Translations under genes and position numbers: made by a program
Part shown: positions 1-6,393 of the stretch, in pieces
Numbering within the stretch: position 1 is the stretch's first letter
Layout of the letters: each line of letters starts with the position of its first letter
Source of the DNA: Betaproteobacteria bacterium
GTDB taxonomy: Bacteria; Pseudomonadota; Gammaproteobacteria; Burkholderiales; SG8-41
Assembly: GCA_016868035.1 (NCBI GenBank)
Contig: VGID01000012.1
Coordinates: 1-64,000 of the forward strand
Direction: 5' to 3'
Length of the DNA: 64,000 nt
The notes under the pieces: model-generated
The model's input: the letters and a program-made list of their open reading frames with translations, nothing else
Databases searched by the model: none
Told to the model about the DNA's origin: nothing

Positions 1-216
1 ACGAAGATCAGCATGCCCACGGTCGATAGCAACCCGCGGCGGGAGGACGGAACGGTTGCCCACCCCGCGCCGCACGCAAACGGGCGGTGGTAAGCTTCTG
101 CGAAGGGGTTTTCCTACAGACTCGTTAGGTTGCACAAAGACCTATGCGTAGGTGCGCGTGTTACTTACGACGGAGAGACTTTCACGTATTGTGCTATCAC
201 GCGAAAGGAGGAGGCA

Positions 217-285
217 ATGAAAATCAAACGGTTGTTTACCCTGATTCTTGTGATGCGCCAAAGGGGTCAGGCCTTTACCTTATAG
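217..285 (+). pseudogene. Possible 5' stub of an exported-protein gene, cut off by a repeat
   Basis: A very strong Shine-Dalgarno sequence (aaaggaggagg, 204-214) precedes an ATG at 217. The reading frame begins M-K-I-K-R-L-F-T-L-I-L-V-M, a basic start followed by a hydrophobic stretch like the beginning of a signal peptide. After 22 codons it hits TAG at 283, and from 263 onward the sequence is the left arm of a REP-like inverted repeat. The simplest reading is that a gene for an exported protein was interrupted or truncated by the repeat. A genuine 22-residue peptide or leader cannot be excluded. No continuation of the protein is recognisable downstream. Confidence 0.35.
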
Positions 286-332
286 TCCGATGCCGATCCG
301 TCCGTTGAACTATAAAGTAAAGTCCTGACCCC
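263..332. repeat. REP-like imperfect inverted repeat
   Basis: Two 25-nt arms (263-287 and 308-332) match at 22 of 25 positions when one is reverse-complemented, and are separated by a 20-nt loop. Both arms begin with the ggggtcagg word at the outer edge. This outer word resembles ends of REP elements linked to REP-associated tyrosine transposases in proteobacteria (inference from memory). No transposase gene is in the window. The transcript of either strand would fold into a long hairpin. Confidence 0.6.
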
Positions 333-377
333 AAACACGCCAAACACCCGCGAGCGGCAGTGCGGTAGAATGAACAG

Positions 378-605
378 ATGCCGAAGGCTGACCGCATCAA
401 GGAAGAGATCGGATGGCTGAAGGTCGTGTTCGCGGTCTGCGTAGCATTGGACGCGTCGCTCGTCGCGTGGCTTGCCCAGAACTACGACACGGCACACCCT
501 CTCATAGTAGCCGCCGGCTTCGCGGCAGCGCTGGTTCTCGCGGTCGTTCTGGCCTACGTCAATCGCCTCGCGTACCGCCGGCTTAAGGAATTGGAGGACG
601 CGTAA
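378..605 (+). CDS. Small two-helix membrane protein, unknown function
   Basis: A 75-residue protein. It has a charged N-terminus (to about residue 14), a hydrophobic helix at about 15-33, a short polar turn, a second hydrophobic helix at about 41-60, and a basic/acidic tail ending in K-E-L-E-D-A. The layout suggests a small inner-membrane protein with both ends on the same side. I do not recognise a family. The ribosome-binding site is weak. Its TAA stop overlaps the ATG of a 29-codon ORF (605-694) that would encode another membrane segment, so the two may be translationally coupled. The gene sits in a repeat-rich stretch with no informative neighbours. Confidence 0.55.
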   Translation: MPKADRIKEEIGWLKVVFAVCVALDASLVAWLAQNYDTAHPLIVAAGFAAALVLAVVLAYVNRLAYRRLKELEDA

Positions 606-694
606 TGGAATGGTTTGTCGTCATTGCTCTCGCTGCCCTGGTGATCGCCATCGTATTGGTCGCGCGCGACGCTGCGTCACACGGGCATAGGTGA
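605..694 (+). CDS. Putative 29-residue single-helix membrane peptide
   Basis: This ORF starts in a TAATG overlap with the stop of the upstream small membrane protein and ends in TGA at 692-694. The peptide begins M-E-W-F-V-V, continues with an uninterrupted hydrophobic stretch of about 17 residues, and ends in a polar tail D-A-A-S-H-G-H-R. Overlap with the preceding gene and the clear membrane-helix composition favour real translation, but the size is too small for certainty. No function can be assigned. Confidence 0.35.
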   Translation: MEWFVVIALAALVIAIVLVARDAASHGHR

Positions 695-961
695 CGCCCG
701 ACAGCACACCCCACCGGGACGCGCGCGGAAGCGCCGTGCCATGCAAAGGTCCGCGGGCGCGTGCCCGTGGGCGTGGACGTTGATATGGCTTCCTGCTGTC
801 AAGGAGGCGAGTTTCCCCTGCCGTGTCGGGCACGGCGTGTGATTGCGCGATTCGTGCTCGATGGGCAACGCGGCGGGGCCGTGTGTGACGACGGTCGATC
901 AAGCTGATATGCGCGCGTTGGGTAGCGACCAGACTGTTGTGCGTCACGGAGCTGCCTCGCT
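695..961. other. Intergenic stretch with no recognised feature
   Basis: About 270 bases between the tiny membrane ORFs and the MITE-like element. Open frames here lack a plausible start, a ribosome-binding site or any recognisable protein. I see no RNA gene or strong hairpin. Confidence 0.5.
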
Positions 962-1156
962 CTAGTATCCCGAGTCACTAATTCGCTGAACAAAAGATGC
1001 CGACAATTGCCGCCATACTTTGTCGCAAATCCTCGCCAGGTGCCCAACCTGGCTGTGGTTTGCTTCGCGTCTGGCGCCAATTTCGGCACTTTTGTGATAC
1101 ATGGCGCGTACCGAGTGTAACGGATTAATCAACGAACTAGTGACTCGGGACACTAG
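962..1156. mobile_element. MITE-like element with 24-bp terminal inverted repeats
   Basis: The outer 24 nt at 962-985 and 1133-1156 are reverse complements with only two mismatches (22 of 24), and both ends read ctag. Inside, a second imperfect inverted pair (around 989-1009 and 1074-1095) shares the tgccga...aattg words. A perfect 7-bp hairpin (1035-1041 with 1047-1053, loop gccca) sits near the centre. The 195-bp size, nested symmetry and lack of coding capacity fit a non-autonomous miniature element. Its target-site duplication is unclear because ctag is itself palindromic. No transposase that could mobilise it is present here. Confidence 0.7.
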
Positions 1157-1192
1157 CAGTTTGTTGAAAAATGCGCCGCGCTCACGAAAAAC

Positions 1193-1219
1193 GTCATTCC
1201 CGCGGAGGCGGGAATCCAG
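1193..1219. repeat. dRS3-like short palindromic repeat
   Basis: The 8-nt arms attcccgc (1196-1203) and gcgggaat (1208-1215) flank the loop ggag. This is the widely dispersed palindrome known as dRS3 in Neisseria and common between genes in many beta- and gammaproteobacteria (from memory). Immediately downstream, agtctgacccc (about 1229-1240) looks like one half of another ggggtcag-type element, so several repeat families are stacked here. Confidence 0.65.
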
Positions 1220-1262
1220 AATCAATCGAGTCTGACCCCGCAGCGGACACTCTTCGAAGCGC

Positions 1263-1865
1263 ATGCCCGGGGAAATCGAACAGGTGCTGGAATTCTGGTT
1301 CGGCAAATGCGGCGCCGACGGCGCGATCGACCCCTCGAGGCGCAAGATGTGGTTCCGCGAAGGCCGCAAGCACGACGCGGAGATCCGCCGCAGGTTCGGA
1401 GCGCTGCACGAGCGCGCGTGCCGCGGCGAGCTCGATGACTGGGCCGCTACCGCGCGCGGGCGCCTTGCGCTGATCCTGGTGCTCGACCAGTTTTCGCGCC
1501 ACTTGTATCGCGGAAACGCGCGTGCCTGCGCACAGGATGCCCCCGCGCAGCGCCTCGCCCTGGGAGGGCTCGAACAGGGAGCCGACCGCGAGCTCGCACC
1601 TGCCGAGCGCGCCTTCTTCTACCTGCCGCTGGAGCACGCGGAGGATCGCGAGCTGCAGGAGCGGTCAGTGCGATGCTTCGCATCGCTCGCGGATGGGGTG
1701 CCCGCCGCCTCGCGCAAGGATTACAAAAGCTTCCTCGACTACGCGCGCCGCCACCGCGAAATCATCGAGCGCTTCGGCCGCTTCCCGCATCGCAACGTGG
1801 CGCTGGGACGTGCCTCCACGCCCGAGGAGCGCGAGTTCCTCGAACGGCGAGGCTCCTCATTCTAG
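1263..1865 (+). CDS. DUF924 family protein
   Basis: A 200-residue protein that opens with V-L-E-F-W-F-G (residues 8-14) and has the family's later motifs L-D-Q-F-S-R-H (about 74-80) and F-F-Y-L-P-L-E-H (about 117-124). These are characteristic of DUF924, an all-alpha TPR-like family found as single-domain proteins of about 180-220 residues. The biochemical role is not known. It is soluble with no signal peptide. The ATG at 1263 gives the normal family N-terminus. It lies just after the repeat cluster and is followed 92 bases later by the gamma-glutamyltransferase gene, so co-transcription is possible but the gap contains a candidate promoter. Confidence 0.85.
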   Translation: MPGEIEQVLEFWFGKCGADGAIDPSRRKMWFREGRKHDAEIRRRFGALHERACRGELDDWAATARGRLALILVLDQFSRHLYRGNARACAQDAPAQRLALGGLEQGADRELAPAERAFFYLPLEHAEDRELQERSVRCFASLADGVPAASRKDYKSFLDYARRHREIIERFGRFPHRNVALGRASTPEEREFLERRGSSF

Positions 1866-1909
1866 CGTTCGCGCCACCGCGGGCGGCACGGGGCCACCTT
1901 ACGCGGTGG

Positions 1910-1915
1910 TAGAAT
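1910..1915 (+). promoter_or_regulatory. Candidate extended -10 element upstream of the GGT gene
   Basis: TAGAAT preceded by tgg resembles an extended -10 hexamer, 43 nt before the TTG start at 1958. No convincing -35 box is visible at the usual distance, so this is a weak inference. Confidence 0.3.
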
Positions 1916-1957
1916 CTGTGCGGACCCGCAAGAGAACCTGCAGAACAAGGCTGCCCA

Positions 1958-3718
1958 TTGCAATCCGCGCCTCCTCACAAGCTCTCCTTCAGCGCGGTCA
2001 GCCTGCGCCCCACCGTCACCGGCAAGTCGCACGCGGTCGCGTGCGGCCACTACCTCGCGGCGATGGCGGCGATGCGCGTGCTCGACCGCGGTGGCAACGC
2101 GGTGGACGCCGGAGTAACGGCCGCGATGGCGCTCGCGGTGCTGCAACCCGACATCGTGAGCTTTGCCGGCGTCGCGCCGACGCTCGTCTATCTGCGGCGC
2201 GAGGATCGGGTCGTCAGCCTGGCCGGCCTCGGCTACTGGCCCGCGGCGACCGACGTCGAGCGCCTGCGCGCGGAAGGCGACGGTACGGTGCCCGAGGGCC
2301 TGCTGCGCACGGTGCTCCCGGCCGCGCCTGCCACGCATATCGAGGCGCTGCGGCGCTTCGGAACGATCTCTTTCGAGGAGGCGGCCACGCCCGCGCTGGA
2401 GCTTGCGCGCGAGGGTTTTGTCGTCTATCCCCTGCTCGCCGCCAACCTCGCTGCGCGCGGGACGGCCTACGCGCGCTGGCCCGACAGCAAGCGCATTTTC
2501 CTGCCGAAGGGCCGGGCGCCGGCGGCCGGCGACGTCTTCTACCAGGCAGACCTCGCGCGCGTCATCGCCGGCATGATCGAGTCGGAACGCGCGAGTCCCG
2601 GCGACCGCGACCGGAAGCTGCACGCCGCGCACGAATACTTCTATCGCGGCCCGGTAGCGCACGCGATCGCAGATTATCACTCCCGGAACAACGGTTTCGT
2701 CACCCTGGAGGACCTTGCGGGATTCGAGGTCCCCGTCGAGCGCAGCATTTCGGCGCGCTACCGAGGATACGACGTGCACACTTGCGATGTCTGGTGCCAG
2801 GGCATCACGCTGCTCGAGGCGCTGAAGATACTCGAAGGGTTCGACCTCAGGGCCTCCGGCCACAATGCTCCGGACTATCTGCACCGGGTGGCCGAAGCGC
2901 TCAATCTCTCGTTCGCCGACCGCGAGGCCTATGTCGGAGACCCCGCATTCGTGCGGGTGCCAACGTCGGCGATGCTCTCCGGGTCCTACGGCGCGCGCCA
3001 GCGCGCGCGCATCAGCGCGCAGCGTGCGTTCGGGCACATGCCCGAGCCGGGCGATCCCGAAGGTGCGAGCGTTGCGGCACGCGGCGCAGCGCGCCCCGCG
3101 TACGCGCGGGCGCGCGGCACGACCGGAATGTCGCTCGACACGATCTACTGCGGAGTGATGGACCACGAAGGGAATGCTTATTCGGCGACGCTCTCGGACA
3201 ACACGCAGGACACGCCGGTGATTCCCGGCACCGGGCTTGCCGTGTCCTCGCGCGGATCGCAGTCGCGCCTCACCCCCGGGCATCCGGCGGAAGTCAAGCC
3301 CGGCAAGCGCCCCCGGCTCACGCCGAGCCCGGCGCTCGCACTGCGCGAGGGCCGGCCGTACATGGTGTTTGGCACCCCGGGCGGCGACGTCCAGTCGCAG
3401 GCGATGCTGCAGGTATTCCTGAACATCGTGGAGTTCGGCATGAGCGTGCAGCAGGCGGTCGAGGCCCCGCGCGTGTACAGCGCGAGCTTCCCGGACTCGT
3501 TCGCCCCGCACGATTACTACCCCGGGCGCCTCGCGATGGACGGGCACATGCCCGTGGAAGTCGCGCAGGCGCTGGCGAACCTCGGGCACGACGTCGAGCG
3601 CTGGCCGCCGTTCCCCGCGGCGGGGGGCGCGGTGTGCGCGGTCGTGCGCGACCCGGCCTCCGGCCGGCTGCACGCAGGCGCCGACCCGCGCCGGGAAGCG
3701 TACGCGCTCGCCTGGTAA
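1958..3718 (+). CDS. Gamma-glutamyltransferase family protein
   Basis: 586 residues of the Ntn-hydrolase gamma-glutamyltransferase family, whose members self-cleave and transfer or hydrolyse gamma-glutamyl groups. Aligning L-D-T-I-Y-C-G-V-M-D with the E. coli T-T-H-Y-S-V-V-D block makes Thr395 the expected nucleophile, although the usual second Thr and His are Ile and Tyr. Further family blocks are G-K-R-P-R-L-T-P and F-G-T-P-G-G-D-V-Q-S-Q-A-M-L-Q. There is no obvious signal peptide, so it may be cytoplasmic, unlike the periplasmic E. coli enzyme. The start is TTG at 1958, with an aagg purine stretch upstream and no ATG in a suitable place. A Bug solute-binding gene follows 22 nt downstream, which suggests a shared transport and hydrolysis role. 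Substrate is unknown. Confidence 0.85.
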   Translation: MQSAPPHKLSFSAVSLRPTVTGKSHAVACGHYLAAMAAMRVLDRGGNAVDAGVTAAMALAVLQPDIVSFAGVAPTLVYLRREDRVVSLAGLGYWPAATDVERLRAEGDGTVPEGLLRTVLPAAPATHIEALRRFGTISFEEAATPALELAREGFVVYPLLAANLAARGTAYARWPDSKRIFLPKGRAPAAGDVFYQADLARVIAGMIESERASPGDRDRKLHAAHEYFYRGPVAHAIADYHSRNNGFVTLEDLAGFEVPVERSISARYRGYDVHTCDVWCQGITLLEALKILEGFDLRASGHNAPDYLHRVAEALNLSFADREAYVGDPAFVRVPTSAMLSGSYGARQRARISAQRAFGHMPEPGDPEGASVAARGAARPAYARARGTTGMSLDTIYCGVMDHEGNAYSATLSDNTQDTPVIPGTGLAVSSRGSQSRLTPGHPAEVKPGKRPRLTPSPALALREGRPYMVFGTPGGDVQSQAMLQVFLNIVEFGMSVQQAVEAPRVYSASFPDSFAPHDYYPGRLAMDGHMPVEVAQALANLGHDVERWPPFPAAGGAVCAVVRDPASGRLHAGADPRREAYALAW

Positions 3719-3740
3719 CGAAACCGACAGGGAGGAGACG

Positions 3741-4706
3741 ATGCCAAGAACACACCGGTGCCTGATGCTGCTCGCTGCCGCGCTCGCCGCGCCGGTCGCG
3801 GCTCAGAGCTATCCCTCGAAACCGGTGCGCATCGTCGTGCCCTACGCGCCCGGCGGCACCACCGACATCCTCACGCGCGCGGTCGGTCCCAAGCTCACCG
3901 AGGCGTGGGGCCAGCCCATCATCGTGGACAACCGGCCCGGAGCGAGCGGCATGATCGGCGCCGAGATCGCTGCGAAGGCGCCGCCCGACGGCTACACGCT
4001 GCTCATGTCCTATACCGCCGAGATCGCGATCACGGTGAGCCTGTTCAAGAAGATCAGCTACGACCCGCTGCGCGACCTCGCGCCGATCTCGCTCGGGGCG
4101 GTGACGCCGCTGATCCTCGTGGTGCATCCATCGCTGCCCGTAAAGAGCGTGAAGGAGCTGATCGCCCTCGCCCGCGCGAAGCCCAAGGCCCTGCCGTACG
4201 CTTCGGCAGGCAACGGCAGCCCCGCGCACCTCGCCTTCGAACTGATGCAACGCAGCGGCAAGATCGAGCTCACGCACGTGCCGTACAAAGGCGCCGCGCC
4301 AGCGGTGGTGGACCTCGTCGGCGGCCACGTCGTGATGTTCTTCTCCGGCATGCCCCCCGCCATGCCGCATGTGCGCAGCGGCAGGATGCGCGCGCTCGCG
4401 GTATCCACAGCCAAGCGCTCGCCCGCGGCGCCCGAAGTCCCGACCATGGCCGAGTCGGGAATGCCCGGGTTCGACATCCCGACATGGTTCGGACTGTTCG
4501 CCCCGGCGGCGACTCCGCGTGAGGTGATCACGAAGGTGCACGGCGACTTCGTCAAGGCGCTGGGCGCGTCCGACGTGAAGGCGAGGCTCATACCCGAGGG
4601 CGCCGAACCGAGCCCGATGACGCCGGAGCAGTTCGGGCAATTCGTGCGCTCCGAGACCGCGAAATACGCGCAAATCATCCGCGACTCGAACATCAAGCCC
4701 GATTAG
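3741..4706 (+). CDS. Bug/TctC-family tripartite tricarboxylate transporter substrate-binding protein
   Basis: 321 residues. A signal peptide ends near A-Q-S (residues 20-22), followed by the family hallmark S-Y-P-S-K-P-V-R-I-V-V-P-Y-A-P-G-G and later V-D-N-R-P-G-A-S-G and P-D-G-Y-T-L-L. Bug proteins are two-lobed periplasmic binders of carboxylates and related small molecules for TctAB permeases. An excellent ribosome-binding site (gggaggag) precedes the ATG. The gene follows the gamma-glutamyltransferase gene closely and in the same direction, so the ligand may be related to that enzyme's substrate. No TctA/TctB genes are adjacent, which is normal for this family. Confidence 0.92.
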   Translation: MPRTHRCLMLLAAALAAPVAAQSYPSKPVRIVVPYAPGGTTDILTRAVGPKLTEAWGQPIIVDNRPGASGMIGAEIAAKAPPDGYTLLMSYTAEIAITVSLFKKISYDPLRDLAPISLGAVTPLILVVHPSLPVKSVKELIALARAKPKALPYASAGNGSPAHLAFELMQRSGKIELTHVPYKGAAPAVVDLVGGHVVMFFSGMPPAMPHVRSGRMRALAVSTAKRSPAAPEVPTMAESGMPGFDIPTWFGLFAPAATPREVITKVHGDFVKALGASDVKARLIPEGAEPSPMTPEQFGQFVRSETAKYAQIIRDSNIKPD

Positions 4707-4800
4707 GCCCGGCGCGCCGGGGAAGACATGATGGAGAGATCCCCGCCGCCGGCCGGGCGCGGCGGAGCTCCTGTAGCGAACGCGCCCGCGGGCGCCGCGC

Positions 4801-5778
4801 TCAGTCGATTTTGGCGCCCGACGCTCTCACCAGCTTGCCGAATTTCTCCAGGTCGGTCTGCATGGTGCGGGAGAATTCCTCCGGCGTATTGCCGATGAGG
4901 TCGATGCCGAGCGAGGTCAGCCGCTGGCGGACGTCCGGAACCTGGATGAGGCGCGTCACCTCTCCGTGCAGCCGCGACACGACGTGTCGCGGCAGGGCGC
5001 CCGGCCCCATCAGCCCGATCCACGAATAGACTTCGTACCCGGGCAGCCCTGTCTCGGCCATGGTCGGGAGATCCGCCGCCGCCGGAGAGCGCTTGAGGCT
5101 CGTGACCGCGAGCGCGCGCAGCTTGCCGGCCCGGGCATGGGGCAGCCCCGCCGAGATCGCCGGGAACATGAGCGAAACCTGCCCGGCCAGCAGATCGATG
5201 AGGCCGGGCGCGAGGCCCCGGTAGGGAACGTGCACGATGTCGATCCCGGCCATGCTCTTCAGCAGCTCGCCCGAGAGGTGCGGCGGGCTGCCGTTGCCCG
5301 CCGAGCTGTAGAACAGCTCTCCGGGGCGCTTCTTGGCGAGCGCGATGAGCTCCTTCACCGACTTCACGGGCAGCGACGGGTGCGCCACCAGCACAAACGG
5401 CACCGCTCCCACAATCGTGACCGGCGTGAAATCACGGATCGTGTCGTACGGCAGCTTGCCGTAGAGCGCGGGTGTCACCACGTGGTTCGCTGCAATCATG
5501 CCCAGCGTGTGCCCGTCCTTCGCGGCCTTCGCCACGATGTCCGAGCCCGGTATGCCGTTCGCACCGGGCAGGTTTTCGACCACGAACTGCTGCCCGAGGC
5601 TCTCGGATAGTTTCTGCGCCATCAGGCGCGAGATCGTGTCAGTGGCTGTGCCGGTGGAATACGGAACGATCACCCGCACCGCCCTGGTCGGATAGCTCTG
5701 CGCGGCGGCGCCCGCCGCTGCCGCAAGTGCAACCGCTGCCGCCAATATGGACCCCACGAATCGAGTCTCCGGTTTCAT
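4801..5778 (-). CDS. Bug/TctC-family substrate-binding protein
   Basis: 325 residues with a signal peptide rich in Ala ending at A-A-A-Q-S (about 23-27), then S-Y-P-T-R-A-V-R-V-I-V-P-Y and V-E-N-L-P-G-A-N-G-I. It begins 30 nt downstream of soxG on the same strand and is the last gene of the sarcosine oxidase operon. That suggests it captures sarcosine, betaine-derived compounds or a carboxylate used with them (inference). It converges with the Bug gene at 3741-4706. The gap between them is GC-rich and contains a 14-bp perfect palindrome at 4782-4795 that could act as a shared terminator stem, though no T-run follows. Confidence 0.92.
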   Translation of the reverse strand: MKPETRFVGSILAAAVALAAAAGAAAQSYPTRAVRVIVPYSTGTATDTISRLMAQKLSESLGQQFVVENLPGANGIPGSDIVAKAAKDGHTLGMIAANHVVTPALYGKLPYDTIRDFTPVTIVGAVPFVLVAHPSLPVKSVKELIALAKKRPGELFYSSAGNGSPPHLSGELLKSMAGIDIVHVPYRGLAPGLIDLLAGQVSLMFPAISAGLPHARAGKLRALAVTSLKRSPAAADLPTMAETGLPGYEVYSWIGLMGPGALPRHVVSRLHGEVTRLIQVPDVRQRLTSLGIDLIGNTPEEFSRTMQTDLEKFGKLVRASGAKID

Positions 5779-5808
5779 CGCATCTCTCCCCTTTTCAAAC
5801 GGTTCGCG

Positions 5809-6393
5809 TCACACACCGAATTCGGTCACGGCATCCTCCAGCCAGTGCCAGAGATACTCCGCATAGCTGCGCTCAACCAGGATCTCGTAGGACGGATCCT
5901 GCGCCGTCTGGCAAATGATAACGCGTACCCGGGCGAGCGCGGTCAGCGCGAGCTCGCCCGGACGGAACGCGCGCGGGTGCAGGTCCACGGCGCAGCCTTT
6001 CGCCAGCAGGTCGCGAGCGCGCGCGCCTTTCACTTCGAACGCCGCCCGAAGGTCGCTCACGTCGGTGACGGCGCAGTGCATCCCCGCGAGCGCTTCGCTC
6101 AGCTGCACCGACACCGCCGCTTCTTCCCCGTCCGGCACCACGATCAGCCATTCGTCCGGCCCCAGCCATAGCGCCGCGCGCCCATCGTGGGCGCTGCGCG
6201 TATTGGGCCGCAGCGGCAACGCGATCCCGAGCGCCTCGCGCGCGCGCTCGCAAGCCCCGGGCGCCTGCGGATCCAGACGCACGTCGAGCATCCCGCGCGC
6301 GGCCATAAGCGCCACCGTCACGGCGCCGGGCGCGCCGAGCGCCCGCGGCGACGCATCTGCAAGCGCGGTCCGTGCGGCCAGGCGTTCAGCCAT
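5809..6393 (-). CDS. soxG: Sarcosine oxidase, gamma subunit
   Basis: 194 residues. The sequence fits the SoxG family, with a C-terminal half resembling the aminomethyltransferase/folate-binding fold (for example L-W-L-G-P-D-E-W-L-I-V and the C-A-V-T-D-V-S-D-L-R-A block). SoxG stabilises the heterotetrameric SoxABDG enzyme, which oxidises sarcosine to glycine and passes the methyl group to tetrahydrofolate. It starts with ATG at 6393 and overlaps the 3' end of soxA by 8 nt, so the two are coupled. Identification rests on position after soxA as well as on sequence. Confidence 0.88.
   Translation of the reverse strand: MAERLAARTALADASPRALGAPGAVTVALMAARGMLDVRLDPQAPGACERAREALGIALPLRPNTRSAHDGRAALWLGPDEWLIVVPDGEEAAVSVQLSEALAGMHCAVTDVSDLRAAFEVKGARARDLLAKGCAVDLHPRAFRPGELALTALARVRVIICQTAQDPSYEILVERSYAEYLWHWLEDAVTEFGV

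Noticed and set aside
1522-3765. A 747-codon open frame overlapping the GGT gene in another frame
   Set aside because: Arg/Ala/Pro-rich translation with no family similarity, fully overlapping DUF924 and GGT.
4782-4795. GC palindrome as a strong terminator between convergent Bug genes
   Set aside because: No T-run follows and such palindromes are frequent at this GC, so it was left as a remark only.
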